Origin: an uncultured Collinsella sp.
GTDB taxonomy: Bacteria; Actinomycetota; Coriobacteriia; Coriobacteriales; Coriobacteriaceae
Assembly: GCA_958438955.1 (NCBI GenBank)
Contig: CAUBTS010000002.1
Span: 1 to 50,768, forward strand
Length of the DNA: 50,768 bases
Direction: 5' to 3'
Below the pieces are notes generated by a model. It was given only the letters and a program-made list of their open reading frames with translations. It was not told where the DNA came from and made no database searches. This document shows, piece after piece, positions 26,582-35,412 of the stretch (positions within the stretch are counted from its first letter, which is position 1; each line of letters begins with the position of its first letter). Position numbers and translations under genes: made by a program.

Positions 26582-28498
26582 TTAGGCGCGCTCCCCGATA
26601 GCACCGTTTCTATATGCATCGAGCAACTGGCGCAGGTCCCGGATCTGACTGCGGATCTTGGCGCCAGTATCGGTGTCGCTCACCATGCGGCGACGGTCTG
26701 CTTGGTCAAAACGGTTGGTCTCGCTTTCGATGTCCACGTTGCGCGTGAGTGCTTCGGCAACCGTCGTAAAGGCCCGGTGCGACTTGAGGCGGCAGCCGCG
26801 CGAGCTCGAGATGAGCGTATAGCCGGCGATACCTGTCTTGGGATGGTAAGCGCGGCAGAAGCCGCCATCGATGACCAGCAGCTTGCCCTCGGCGCGGATG
26901 GGCTGCTCTCCCTTGGTGGTTTTAACGGGCGTGTGGCCGTTGATGATGTGGCCGGTCGGTGAACATGCCATGGGCGCGACGCCAAACTCGCGCATGATGT
27001 CATCGCAGACCGAGGGCGACTTGGTAAGCGTAAAGTACGGGTCCATCGGCTCGACCCAGGTGCTCTTATCGGCGATATAGGCGCGCTCAAAGGTACGCAC
27101 CAGGCGTCCGCTGGCGGGTGAATTGAAGCCAATCCACAGGTACCACATCCAGTCGAGGGCATCGCGGTCGCCCACGCGCCACGCGCGGCGGGCGATGTGG
27201 TCGCAAAAATCGAGATAATCACGGCCAGCGTGCCAGGTGCCCAGGCAGTTCATGCTGCTAAAGGTGCCGTCCTCGTTGAGCGGCACGCAGCCATGGAAGA
27301 GCAGGTTGCCGTTGGCGACCTTGTACATCGAGCCGTGGGAATAGAGGAAATCGATATGGCGATGCAGGTGATCGGCGGTGACAAACTCGGACACGAGCTT
27401 GTCGATGATGTGCTGCTCCTGAGACGTGAGCGTATAGGGGTCCGCCGGGTCGACGGTGGGGAAGTCGTTGGTCGTGAGCGGCCACACGCTGCCGTCGGCG
27501 AGCGTGACCGTGCCGGTGTCGTGGTCGATCTTGTCGAGTAACAGGCGGTCGGTCATATCGAACTCGGGGTGGCGCTGGATAATCTGGCCCTCGAGCTTAA
27601 AGAGCAGCACGTTGATGGCCTTGATCAGCGGGGTGATGGACTCACCGGCGGTGTAGGTGGCATCGGCAAAGGCGACAAGCTCACGCAGCGAGATGCCGTA
27701 GTCGTTCTCCAGGATCTCGTAGTTGTCGTAGCGTAGGTTGTTGCGCAACACCGTGGCGATGCAGGCGGGCTCACCGGTCGCAGCGCCCATCCACAGCAGG
27801 TCGTGGTTGCCCCACTGGATGTCGAGCGAATGGTAGGTGAGCAGACGGTCCATAATCTTGGCCGCGCCGCCGCCGCGGTCGAAGATGTCGCCCACCAGGT
27901 GCAGGTGGTCGACGGCCAGGCGCTTGATGAGCGAGGCGAGCGACTCAATAAAGTCGTCGGCGCTGGCGGTCTCCAGGATGGACTCCACGATGCGCTCGTG
28001 ATAGCGCACGCGATAGTTGTTCTCGTCCGGGTGCGTGTGCAACAACTCGTCGATGATATAGGCGTAATCGCGCGGGATGGCCTTACGCACCTTGGAGCGC
28101 GTGTAGCGGCTTGAAAGTGAGCGAGCGACCATGATGAGCTGGTCAAGCATCGTCTTGTACCAGGTGGGCGAGTCCTCGCGCTGACTGCGGACCAGGTCGA
28201 TCTTCTCGCGCGGGTAGTAGATGAGCGTACACAGCTCGCCCTTTTCGTCAAAGGAGAGCGTGTCGCCAAAGATCTCGTCGACATGTTCGCGCACGACGCC
28301 CGAGCAGTTGTTGAGGATGTGCATAAAGGCTTCGTACTCACCATGCACGTCGCTCATAAAATGCTCGGTGCCCTTGGGTAGGTTAAGGATGGCCGAGAGG
28401 TTGATAATTTCGGTAAATGCGGATTGTTCGGTGGGAAACTGTCTCGACAGCAGGCGCAGATACTTGAAGTCTTGCGGGTTGCGATCGAATGCGACCAT
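26582..28498 (-). CDS. fbp: Fructose-1,6-bisphosphatase, class III
   Basis: A gluconeogenic phosphatase that removes the 1-phosphate of fructose-1,6-bisphosphate. Class III enzymes are the metal-dependent form of Firmicutes and relatives. The start (GGAAGG upstream) gives 638 residues, typical for the class. The metallophosphatase core is clear: MSDVHGEYEAF, HLVGDIFDRGG (GDxxDRG) and QWGNHDLLWMG (GNHD). Downstream blocks NGHTPVKTTKGEQPI and VIDGGFCRAYH are family-specific. A perfect inverted repeat lies 28 bp upstream and probably controls transcription. Confidence 0.95.
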   Translation of the reverse strand: MVAFDRNPQDFKYLRLLSRQFPTEQSAFTEIINLSAILNLPKGTEHFMSDVHGEYEAFMHILNNCSGVVREHVDEIFGDTLSFDEKGELCTLIYYPREKIDLVRSQREDSPTWYKTMLDQLIMVARSLSSRYTRSKVRKAIPRDYAYIIDELLHTHPDENNYRVRYHERIVESILETASADDFIESLASLIKRLAVDHLHLVGDIFDRGGGAAKIMDRLLTYHSLDIQWGNHDLLWMGAATGEPACIATVLRNNLRYDNYEILENDYGISLRELVAFADATYTAGESITPLIKAINVLLFKLEGQIIQRHPEFDMTDRLLLDKIDHDTGTVTLADGSVWPLTTNDFPTVDPADPYTLTSQEQHIIDKLVSEFVTADHLHRHIDFLYSHGSMYKVANGNLLFHGCVPLNEDGTFSSMNCLGTWHAGRDYLDFCDHIARRAWRVGDRDALDWMWYLWIGFNSPASGRLVRTFERAYIADKSTWVEPMDPYFTLTKSPSVCDDIMREFGVAPMACSPTGHIINGHTPVKTTKGEQPIRAEGKLLVIDGGFCRAYHPKTGIAGYTLISSSRGCRLKSHRAFTTVAEALTRNVDIESETNRFDQADRRRMVSDTDTGAKIRSQIRDLRQLLDAYRNGAIGERA

Positions 28499-28525
28499 GA
28501 AACACCTTCCGATGGGCCTGGTAAA

Positions 28526-28555
28526 ACTGATAAACAGCATCAAACGTTTATCAGT
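28526..28555. promoter_or_regulatory. Operator-like inverted repeat upstream of fbp
   Basis: Perfect 10-bp arms ACTGATAAAC and GTTTATCAGT are separated by 10 bp, so their centres are about two helical turns apart. This is a dimeric-repressor geometry placed where the fbp promoter should be. The regulator is unknown. Confidence 0.55.
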
Positions 28556-28781
28556 ATGCGCCGCTTTTGTTTCGATTTTGCGCCAGCGGCTGAATTGTCG
28601 GCTGAACGGTTTGGTAAATCGATTTAGTGAAGGTAGATGTGTCGGTTGGGTGGAGACGACAGAGGGTGTTTTCTCAGATATTTATGCATGGGGCCGGTGG
28701 AGACGATGGTGGTAAAGATGTTCACTATATTTGGTTCGATTTGGTAAATAGTGGACATATGTACCGCATGTAGGCTCACTG

Positions 28782-28790
28782 TGCGATAAT
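28782..28790 (+). promoter_or_regulatory. Extended -10 promoter of degV
   Basis: TGCGATAAT matches an extended -10 (TGn plus a TATAAT-like hexamer), 28 bp before the degV start. No clear -35 is seen. The rest of the fbp-degV gap is AT-richer than its surroundings and otherwise empty. Confidence 0.5.
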
Positions 28791-28818
28791 TTGCGCAGCA
28801 ATGAGTAAGGAGCCTCAT

Positions 28819-29709
28819 ATGAGTGATTTTGTCCTGACCTGTGAATCCGCCGCCGACCGAACCCGTGAGTTCTTTGCGGCGCGCAATATCCCTGTCGTGT
28901 GTTTTCATTACGAGATCGACGATGTTGTCTATACGGACGATCTGTATCAGTCGATTACGCCGGACAAGTTTTTTGCCCAGATTGCCGCGGGCGCCATGCC
29001 CAAGACGTCTCAGGTGAGCGTGGGTGAGTACGAGGAGTTTTGGGAGCCGTTTGTTGCCGAGGGTAAAGACGTGCTGCACCTGACGTTGTCGTCGGGTATT
29101 TCGGGCACGTATGGATCGGCCTGCGTCGCGGCGCAGATGCTCGCGGATCGCTATCCCCAGGGCGGCAAGGTGCGCGTCATCGATTCGCTGGGGGCGTCTT
29201 CGGGCTTTGGTCTGTTGCTGGAATATGCCGCCGACGTGCGCGATAGCGGGGCTTCACTCGACGAGACGGCCGCTTGGATTGAGGAGCATAAACTCAACCT
29301 GCACCACTGGTTCTTCTCGACCGATCTGTCGAGCTACCTGCGCGGCGGTCGCATTTCGGCCGCGAGCGCGATCATTGGCACGGCGCTTAAGATTTGCCCG
29401 CTTATGACGGTCGATTGCGAAGGTAAGCTGTCGCCACGTGAGAAAATTCGCACTAAGAAGCGCGCGATTTCCGAGATGGCTAAGACCATGATGGCACACG
29501 TGCAGGGCGGTACGGATTATTCGGGTAAGTGCATCATGTCGCACTCGGCGTGCCGCGAGGATGCCGAGGCAGTTGCGGCGCTGATTGAGGAACAGGTTCC
29601 GCAGCTTAAAGGCAAGATTGAGATCAATGACATCGGTACTCTGATTGGCTCGCATACCGGACCTGGTACGGTGGCGCTCTTCTTTATGGGCGACAAGCGC
29701 GTGGATTAA
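28819..29709 (+). CDS. DegV family fatty-acid-binding protein
   Basis: DegV/FakB proteins bind a fatty acid and present it to the kinase FakA. ATG 28819 follows AAGGAG (an in-frame ATG at 28801 lies before it), giving 296 residues. Seen: the N-terminal CESAADRT, the fatty-acid headgroup-binding segment KTSQVSVGEYEEFW, LTLSSGISGTYGSA, and the C-terminal GTLIGSHTGPGTVALFF. No FakA is in the window. A second, more distant DegV gene lies at 47452. A bidirectional terminator follows. Confidence 0.93.
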   Translation: MSDFVLTCESAADRTREFFAARNIPVVCFHYEIDDVVYTDDLYQSITPDKFFAQIAAGAMPKTSQVSVGEYEEFWEPFVAEGKDVLHLTLSSGISGTYGSACVAAQMLADRYPQGGKVRVIDSLGASSGFGLLLEYAADVRDSGASLDETAAWIEEHKLNLHHWFFSTDLSSYLRGGRISAASAIIGTALKICPLMTVDCEGKLSPREKIRTKKRAISEMAKTMMAHVQGGTDYSGKCIMSHSACREDAEAVAALIEEQVPQLKGKIEINDIGTLIGSHTGPGTVALFFMGDKRVD

Positions 29710-29750
29710 TTTGCCCCATCACGTTGCTGCATGATTGCTCAAACGAAAAC

Positions 29751-29778
29751 GGCCCGTCTCACGTTTGTGGGGCGGGCC
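29751..29778. terminator. Bidirectional terminator
   Basis: A 12-bp stem with G-T pairs (GGCCCGTCTCAC / GTGGGGCGGGCC) and a 4-base loop lies between convergent genes. T-rich tails are present on both strands; the minus-strand one (GTTTTCGTTT) is the better. Confidence 0.7.
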
Positions 29779-29790
29779 TTGCTGTTGCGG

Positions 29791-30882
29791 CTAGCGTTTC
29801 TTTCCGCGGAAGAAGAAGCCGTGCAGTGACGGCTTGAGGCCGCGATTGGCGCGATGCTCCTCGACGCGCTCGTGGATCGAAGCGACGCGCTCGATGACTT
29901 CGTCGGGAATCGGCACATCGGGATTCATGTTCTCGACCTGGCTGACCTCGGCGGCGGCGACCTGGTCGATAATGGGCACATCGTCGCGCGAGATGACAGG
30001 TGTGGCGTCTTCCTTCATCTTGCGATAACGCTGCATCATGTCGGTCTGTAACTGCTGGGCCGAAGGCGGCGTCCAGATGATGGCGTTGGCGCCGGCGGCG
30101 ATGGTCTCACGGATGCTCTCGGGCGTCTTGCCGCCCGGCGCGATGAGCGGCAGGTTGGGATAGTGCTCGCGCAGCTCGCGTAGGACCTGGGGCGTGTTCT
30201 TGCCGGCGGCGATGTTGAGAATCTTGGCTCCGGCGCGCACCTTGGCGTGAGCATCGTCGTCGCAGCGAACGACCGTGGCGATGACGGGGATGTCGGCGAT
30301 GTTGGTGATGTGCTCGACCATCTCGGCAGTGGCGGGGGAGTTGACCACGCAGCCCGCCGCGCCCTGCATCTCGGAGACGGCTGCCATCTGCACGGAGCGC
30401 TTACCGGTCGTAGTTCCGCCGCCCACGCCTACAAAGACCGGGCACTCGGCGACGGTCAGCAGCGCTTGCGTAATGGCGGGCTGCGGCGTGAAAGGGTAGA
30501 CCGCAAAAACGGCATCGGCGTTGGAGTTGCGGATAACCGCGACATCGGTGGTGTAAATGAGCGACTTGATGCGGCGGCCGAAGAGCGTGAAGCCGCTGGC
30601 CTCCTCGATCTCGTCGGGCATGCGAAGGGCAGCCTTGCGCAGACGTCCGTCGATGGGCAGGGGCTCCATGGGGAGCAGTCCGTTGGGGGTCACGGCTACC
30701 TGGGGCTCGGTGAACTCGTCTGCGAGCTCGACCTCGGAGAAATCGACCGAGGCGACGATGCCCTCGTGAACCTCGGCGGGCACATCGATGGGAGCTTGGT
30801 CGTTTGCCGCGGCAGGCGTGTCGAAGGAGCTGGTGCCGACGAAGGCGTCGACGCGCTCATTTAGATCGTTGAGGGTATCCAT
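29791..30882 (-). CDS. TIM-barrel-fold protein of unknown function
   Basis: A 363-residue cytosolic protein. Residues 1-85 are acidic and probably flexible. The rest looks like an aldolase-type TIM barrel: alternating strands such as AECPVFVGVGGGTTTGK, AAGCVVNSPATAEMVEHI, DIPVIATVVRCDDDAHAK and GAKILNIAAGKNTPQ. A phosphate-binding-like end, LPLIAPGGKTPESIRETIAA then GANAIIWTPPSA, follows. This resembles proteins loosely annotated as hydrolases or KDPG/indole-type barrels, but no catalytic signature lets me name a reaction. The C-terminus is basic (FFFRGKKR). It is a single gene. Confidence 0.7.
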   Translation of the reverse strand: MDTLNDLNERVDAFVGTSSFDTPAAANDQAPIDVPAEVHEGIVASVDFSEVELADEFTEPQVAVTPNGLLPMEPLPIDGRLRKAALRMPDEIEEASGFTLFGRRIKSLIYTTDVAVIRNSNADAVFAVYPFTPQPAITQALLTVAECPVFVGVGGGTTTGKRSVQMAAVSEMQGAAGCVVNSPATAEMVEHITNIADIPVIATVVRCDDDAHAKVRAGAKILNIAAGKNTPQVLRELREHYPNLPLIAPGGKTPESIRETIAAGANAIIWTPPSAQQLQTDMMQRYRKMKEDATPVISRDDVPIIDQVAAAEVSQVENMNPDVPIPDEVIERVASIHERVEEHRANRGLKPSLHGFFFRGKKR

Positions 30883-31073
30883 GGAGGCTCGATTCTATGT
30901 GATAACGGCCGGCGCTATGCAGCCGGAATTGCGAATGCTAAATCGTTTGACGAGTTGATTTTTCCCCGCCGCGCCATCCGTTAGACCGAAGGGCCGGCGA
31001 ACGTGAAGGAGCTGTGGTGGCGGGTATCGAGGTGCTATCTTGAAAGTCCCGTTTAAAAGAGAGGTGACGCGGT

Positions 31074-31244
31074 ATGGAATTTTCGGCAATGTTGGGCTCG
31101 ATTGGCCTATGCGTGGGCGCAATCGTAGCCGCCGCGGTCATCTACTTTGTGGTCACGGCCATTAAGGGCAAAAGGGCCGAACGCAAAGAGCGCGCGACGC
31201 TTAAACAACATCGTGACCAGCAGGGCAAACGCGCACAGAGATAG
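31074..31244 (+). CDS. 56-residue single-pass membrane protein
   Basis: A short reading frame with ribosome-binding site GAGAGGTG nine bases before the ATG. It encodes one membrane helix (LCVGAIVAAAVIYFVVTAI, about residues 12-30) and then a strongly basic cytosolic tail (KGKRAERKERATLKQHRDQQ). The third-position GC and the clear helix-plus-basic-tail layout argue that it is real. Function unknown. Confidence 0.65.
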   Translation: MEFSAMLGSIGLCVGAIVAAAVIYFVVTAIKGKRAERKERATLKQHRDQQGKRAQR

Positions 31245-31268
31245 CTTGTTGAGTTTTGGATCCGTGCG

Positions 31269-32372
31269 CTAGCTGCGTTTTCGGATCAGGGCAATGTAGA
31301 AGCCCTCAAAGTCGCGGCTAGGCGGAATGGTGAGCGTGCCGGGCAGGCCGTTGGCGATGGCCGATACCTGACCCGCGGCGATGGCCTCGGTGAGAGCGTT
31401 GCTCTCGATATGCGGCTCCTCGCCGGCATCCTGGGCGCGGCGTGCTTCACTTTCGCTTGGCGTGCCGTTGAGGGGGATGAGCTCGCAGTCCATATGCTTG
31501 TCGAGGGCCTCTTGCAGGGCGTCCTCGTTTTCCTGCGGCAAGATTGAACAGGTCGAATAGACGAGCGTGCCGCCCGGTTTGAGGGCTCCCATGGCGCGGT
31601 CCAGAAGCGCGCGCTGCGAGCGGGCGCACTTGCTCAGCAGCTGCTCGGTCAGGCCGCGCAGGCTTTTCTCGTTGCCGCTGATGACGGTGCCCGTGCCGGT
31701 GCAGGGAGCGTCGAGCAGGATGCGGTCAAAGCGGAAGAACTCGTCGAGCTCGCGTGCGTCGATGCGCATGACGGGCACGTTTTTGGCACCCTGGCGATGG
31801 AGGTTTGACTCGAGCTTTTCGGCGCGGGGAATGCTCATCTCGCAGGCTGTGAGGTGCGCCTGGCCCTGGGTGAGGGCGGCGATCTGCGTCGTCTTGCCGC
31901 CAGGGGCTGCGCACATGTCCAGGATGTCCTCGCCTGCCTGGGCGCCCAACACCAAAGGCGGCATCATGGACGACAGGCTCTGTAGGTAGATCTTGCCGTC
32001 GCGGTAGATGTCGAGGTCCCATAGGTCGGAAACCTGGGCCTCGGGCAGGATAAAGGCGTCCGGATACCAGGTAACGGTTTGGTGCGCGATGCCGGCGGCA
32101 TCGAGCGCCGCAACGATGTCCTCGGCGGTTGCCTTGAGCGTGTTGGCGCGCAGCGTGACCGGGCGTGCGGCTGCGGCGCCAAAGCCCTCGATCATGAGCT
32201 CGGCATCGGTGAGGGCATAGGCGCCAGCGACCGTATCGACCATAAAGCGCGGCAGGTCGGCGGCGGAGTGTTGGGCGGCAAGCTGGTCGGAAAGCTCGGT
32301 GGCGGCAAACTGTCTAAGCTTGAGCTCGGGCTTAACCTGCTTTTTCTGCTTACGACGACGCGGCTTGGACAT
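31269..32372 (-). CDS. RsmB/NOP family RNA (cytosine-5) methyltransferase
   Basis: SAM-dependent m5C methyltransferase of rRNA or tRNA. The 367-residue protein has the SAM-binding motif LDMCAAPGGKTTQIAAL, the motif IV Cys DAPCTGTGTV and the catalytic motif VI Cys YSTCSILPQENE. The N-terminus is Lys/Arg-rich (SKPRRRKQKKQVKPE), suited to RNA binding, and is followed by the small N1 domain VTLRANTLKATAED. It is shorter than E. coli RsmB (no NusB domain), nearer to RsmF or YebU-like enzymes. The exact target base cannot be told. Confidence 0.92.
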   Translation of the reverse strand: MSKPRRRKQKKQVKPELKLRQFAATELSDQLAAQHSAADLPRFMVDTVAGAYALTDAELMIEGFGAAAARPVTLRANTLKATAEDIVAALDAAGIAHQTVTWYPDAFILPEAQVSDLWDLDIYRDGKIYLQSLSSMMPPLVLGAQAGEDILDMCAAPGGKTTQIAALTQGQAHLTACEMSIPRAEKLESNLHRQGAKNVPVMRIDARELDEFFRFDRILLDAPCTGTGTVISGNEKSLRGLTEQLLSKCARSQRALLDRAMGALKPGGTLVYSTCSILPQENEDALQEALDKHMDCELIPLNGTPSESEARRAQDAGEEPHIESNALTEAIAAGQVSAIANGLPGTLTIPPSRDFEGFYIALIRKRS

Positions 32373-32398
32373 CCGTCTTTCCTTCCCATTCCATTAAA

Positions 32399-32507
32399 AG
32401 TAGTCAATTTGGGACGGGGCTATTTTAGCTACCCGTCCGTTTCGGCAGGCGTTGCAGTTAAATTTGGGACGGGGTAGCTAAAATAGCCCCGTCCCAAATT
32501 GACTACT
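32399..32507. repeat. Long perfect inverted repeat (REP/BIME-like)
   Basis: 35-bp perfect arms (32399-32433 and 32473-32507) sit between two minus-strand genes. Each half is itself palindromic around GGGACGGGG and CCCGTCC with an inner GCTA-TTTT-TAGC. The sequence family recurs at 47295, and half-sites occur at 35371 and 35983. Confidence 0.8.
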
Positions 32508-32523
32508 CTGCCTTGGCGGTTGC

Positions 32524-34674
32524 CTAGTACTGGCTCTCGTGCTTGCTGAAGAAGTCGAAGCGCGGGGGCAGCGGCTTCACGCGGTGCTCGCCGGGCTTCT
32601 CGCCCAGGCTCTCCACGAACTCGTCCGTGGAGGCAAAGATGTTATCCCAGCTAAAGAAGGCGACCGGGTCAACGTTGAAGTACTCGCAGATGAGCTCGCA
32701 GCCGGCCGGAACGATGCCGTGCATCAGGACGGTGGCCACGCGCAGCTCGGTAAAGGCGTCGACGAGGGCCTGCGTCATCGCGGCGTTTGCTGGCTCGCCC
32801 TCGAGCTTGTTGGCGGCCTTGGAGGCGTCGCTCCAGCGCTTGTTGGCGGCGCGCAGGTAGTCGTCGCACACGGCAAGCGCGCGGTGCGTCTCGAACTTGT
32901 ACATGGCCTGCTCAAAGGCAAGAGCTGCCTGCTCGGCAGCCTCGACCACGGCGGCAGAGGCGGCACCGGCGGGGATGCAGCCGTTGCGATAGGGGCTCTC
33001 GTCGCCTTCCTTGACGGCGACGCCGTAGAAGCAGCTGCGGGCCAGACGGTTGAATACGCCGGTCAAAAGGGCGCTCTCCTTAAGGGCCGGATCGATAACG
33101 CGCTTGTCGTCGCAGGCGCGCACCTCGTTGCCGTCCTTGTCCTTGCCGGTCACACGCGTGTCGTATGCCTTGGGGCTAAAGCTCACCGGCTTTTCGGACA
33201 GGCCGAGCGACAGCCAGTGCGCGCGCATCTGCTCGCAGGTGTAGTGGTTGAGTAGGTCGTCTGCCGGCGGGGGAGGCGTCTGCGAGGACGAGCTGGCCTT
33301 TTTGCCCATGTAGAGCAGGTGGTAGCAGGCGCTGACGGTGCTCTGCGTGAGGTCCCAACCCAGGGCCTCCCACATGGCGGTCTGCGCGATGCAGTAGAAG
33401 TAGATGTTGTCCTGACCGATAAACTGGTAGATCTGTGCGTCGTCCGAGCACCACCAGTCGCGCCAGTCGAGCGAGCTGTGCTGGTAGGTGGGCGCGGGCA
33501 CCTGTGTGGAGTCGGCAGCGGGCTCGCCCATGAGGGCGGCATCCTGGGCGGCGACGCCCTCGGTCACGCCGGCGGCCTTGGCATCGCGCGCGAGCACGGT
33601 ACGCGTATAGCTGATGGGCGCCCACAGGCTCTCTGGCCAGCACCAGCAGGTGACGTCGGAAACGCCGTCGACCTGGGGCACCGGAACGCCCCAGTCGATG
33701 TTGCCGGTGATGCGGAAAGGCACGAGCGCTTTGCCGCTGCGGAAGCGCACGCCGCCGTTGGCGAGCACCGCATGGGCGTCGTCGCGCTCCTTCCAGCTGG
33801 GGAAGGTGACGGTAAAGCTGCTCTTGTTTCCCTCGGGCTCCAGCACGGTGTGCTCGGGCAGCTGGTCCTCGACGGCATCGAAGGCCTCGCGGAACTTGTT
33901 TTGGATATAGAGCTGGGCCGGCAGCAGCCACTCCTCCATGGTCTTGGAGACCACGGAACGAACCTGCGGGTTCTGGGCGAGCTTGGCGGTGTAGGTCTTC
34001 ATAAAGTCGAGGTAGGCCGGCAGGTCGAAGTAGAGGTTGTCGACCGGGCGCAGCTCGGGCACCTCGCCGGTGAGCTGGCTCTTGGGTGCGATGAGCTCCT
34101 CGGGCTCAAACTGGTGACCCAGGTCGCACTCGTCGGCATAAGCCTTCTCGGACTTGCAGCCCTGGATGGGGCAGCGGCCGATCACTTGGCGGCCGTTGAG
34201 GAACGTGCCGGCCTTGGCGTCGTAGAACTGCAGCGTGGAGCGCTTGGAGATGGTGCCCTGCTCATGCAGGCGCTCGATAATCTCGGCGGTCACTTCGTTG
34301 TGAATCTGCGCAGCCGGCTCAAGGCCTGAGCCGCCGTAGATATCGCAGCTGATGTTGTAGTTGTTGAGGGTCGCGGCCTGGCGGGAGTGATTGGACTCGA
34401 CGTACTCGTTAATGGACTTGTCGTAGCCCTCGTTCTCCTTGAGCTTGCGGTAGCTCTCCATGATGGGCGAGCCGTAGCAGTCGGTGCCCGAGGTGAAGAT
34501 GACGTTCTCGCGGCCTAGGCGGTCGCGCAGGAAGCGGGCGAAGAAGTCGGCCGGGACAAAGACGCCGCCAACGTGGCCAAAGTGAAGGCCCTTGTTGCCG
34601 TAGGGCTCGCCGGCGGTGACGATGGCGCGGCGAGGCCAGCTGGGACGGTCGTTCATGGAGTATTTGGATGCCAT
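32524..34674 (-). CDS. metG: Methionyl-tRNA synthetase family protein with atypical KMSKS region
   Basis: Class I aminoacyl-tRNA synthetase of the MetRS group, 716 residues from the ATG after AAGGAG. The HIGH motif is HFGH (residues 31-34, in GLHFGHVGGVFVPADFFARF). A zinc-type insertion CPIQGCKSEKAYADECDLGH follows. The region where KMSKS should be reads YMGKKASSSSQTPPPP, around residue 456, so the catalytic loop is unusual. The C-terminal helical anticodon domain (NRLARSCFYG..., ALAVCDDYLRAANKRW) is present, with no tRNA-binding OB extension. It may be the housekeeping enzyme of this lineage or a divergent paralogue; the rest of the genome would decide. Confidence 0.87.
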   Translation of the reverse strand: MASKYSMNDRPSWPRRAIVTAGEPYGNKGLHFGHVGGVFVPADFFARFLRDRLGRENVIFTSGTDCYGSPIMESYRKLKENEGYDKSINEYVESNHSRQAATLNNYNISCDIYGGSGLEPAAQIHNEVTAEIIERLHEQGTISKRSTLQFYDAKAGTFLNGRQVIGRCPIQGCKSEKAYADECDLGHQFEPEELIAPKSQLTGEVPELRPVDNLYFDLPAYLDFMKTYTAKLAQNPQVRSVVSKTMEEWLLPAQLYIQNKFREAFDAVEDQLPEHTVLEPEGNKSSFTVTFPSWKERDDAHAVLANGGVRFRSGKALVPFRITGNIDWGVPVPQVDGVSDVTCWCWPESLWAPISYTRTVLARDAKAAGVTEGVAAQDAALMGEPAADSTQVPAPTYQHSSLDWRDWWCSDDAQIYQFIGQDNIYFYCIAQTAMWEALGWDLTQSTVSACYHLLYMGKKASSSSQTPPPPADDLLNHYTCEQMRAHWLSLGLSEKPVSFSPKAYDTRVTGKDKDGNEVRACDDKRVIDPALKESALLTGVFNRLARSCFYGVAVKEGDESPYRNGCIPAGAASAAVVEAAEQAALAFEQAMYKFETHRALAVCDDYLRAANKRWSDASKAANKLEGEPANAAMTQALVDAFTELRVATVLMHGIVPAGCELICEYFNVDPVAFFSWDNIFASTDEFVESLGEKPGEHRVKPLPPRFDFFSKHESQY

Positions 34675-34806
34675 GGGACTCCTTCGCATATGGTGAGAGC
34701 GCGGCCGGGCGCAAGGCCTGGCGACGCGGTGGTCAATTCGTGCATATCGATCGACATTATCGCACATGCGGACGGGTACGTGGCAGGGGCGCTATCCTAA
34801 GATGCT

Positions 34807-35376
34807 ATGAATGAGATTTCCAACATACACGCGTTTGAGGACGAGGATTTTCTGCACGCCTGCTTTGTGTGGGGGATGGCCGTGCTTGGCGCATTTGCCG
34901 TGTGCCTGGTGCCGGTGTTTATGCTGCTGGGTGGGCCCGCGGACCTGGATGCGGCTGACGCGGGCGGTTGGATGGCCGTTTTGGGCTGGCTGGTCGGCTT
35001 GGCTGCGGTCTCGGCGGCGTCATTTGCCGTGCACGAGCTGGTGCACGGTGTGTTTTTTAAGCTGCTGGCGCCTGCGGGCGCGAAGGTGACCTTTGGGGCG
35101 AATCTCGAAACCTGCATGATTTACGCCTGCGCCGAGGGCGTGGTGTATTCGCGTGTGCGGTACATGGTCATTTGTCTAGCGCCGACGGTTGTTGTGACGG
35201 CGATGTTTGCCCTGGGGTTTGCGTTCTCGGGCTATCCGCTGCTGTGCTACCTAGCGGCCGGCTTGCATTTGTCGGGCTGTGTGGGCGACTGGTATTACGT
35301 GCGGACCATTTTGCGCGACCGTCGCATTGTCGCCTGCGAGGACACATCCTTTGGCGTGCGTTTTTTCGCAAAGTAG
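34807..35376 (+). CDS. DUF3267 family membrane zincin-like protein
   Basis: A 189-residue integral membrane protein with about four helices. The second part holds HELVHG, an HExxH zinc-binding motif embedded in a helix (FAVHELVHGVFFKLL), as in the DUF3267 family of putative membrane metalloproteases. A later helix contains LHLSGCVGDWYYV, where Asp could be a third ligand. The substrate is unknown. The stop codon lies within a half-site of the palindromic repeat family. queH follows 36 bp downstream. Confidence 0.83.
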   Translation: MNEISNIHAFEDEDFLHACFVWGMAVLGAFAVCLVPVFMLLGGPADLDAADAGGWMAVLGWLVGLAAVSAASFAVHELVHGVFFKLLAPAGAKVTFGANLETCMIYACAEGVVYSRVRYMVICLAPTVVVTAMFALGFAFSGYPLLCYLAAGLHLSGCVGDWYYVRTILRDRRIVACEDTSFGVRFFAK

Positions 35377-35412
35377 TCTTTTTGGGATGATTTTTCTGGG
35401 ACGGGGATGTTG

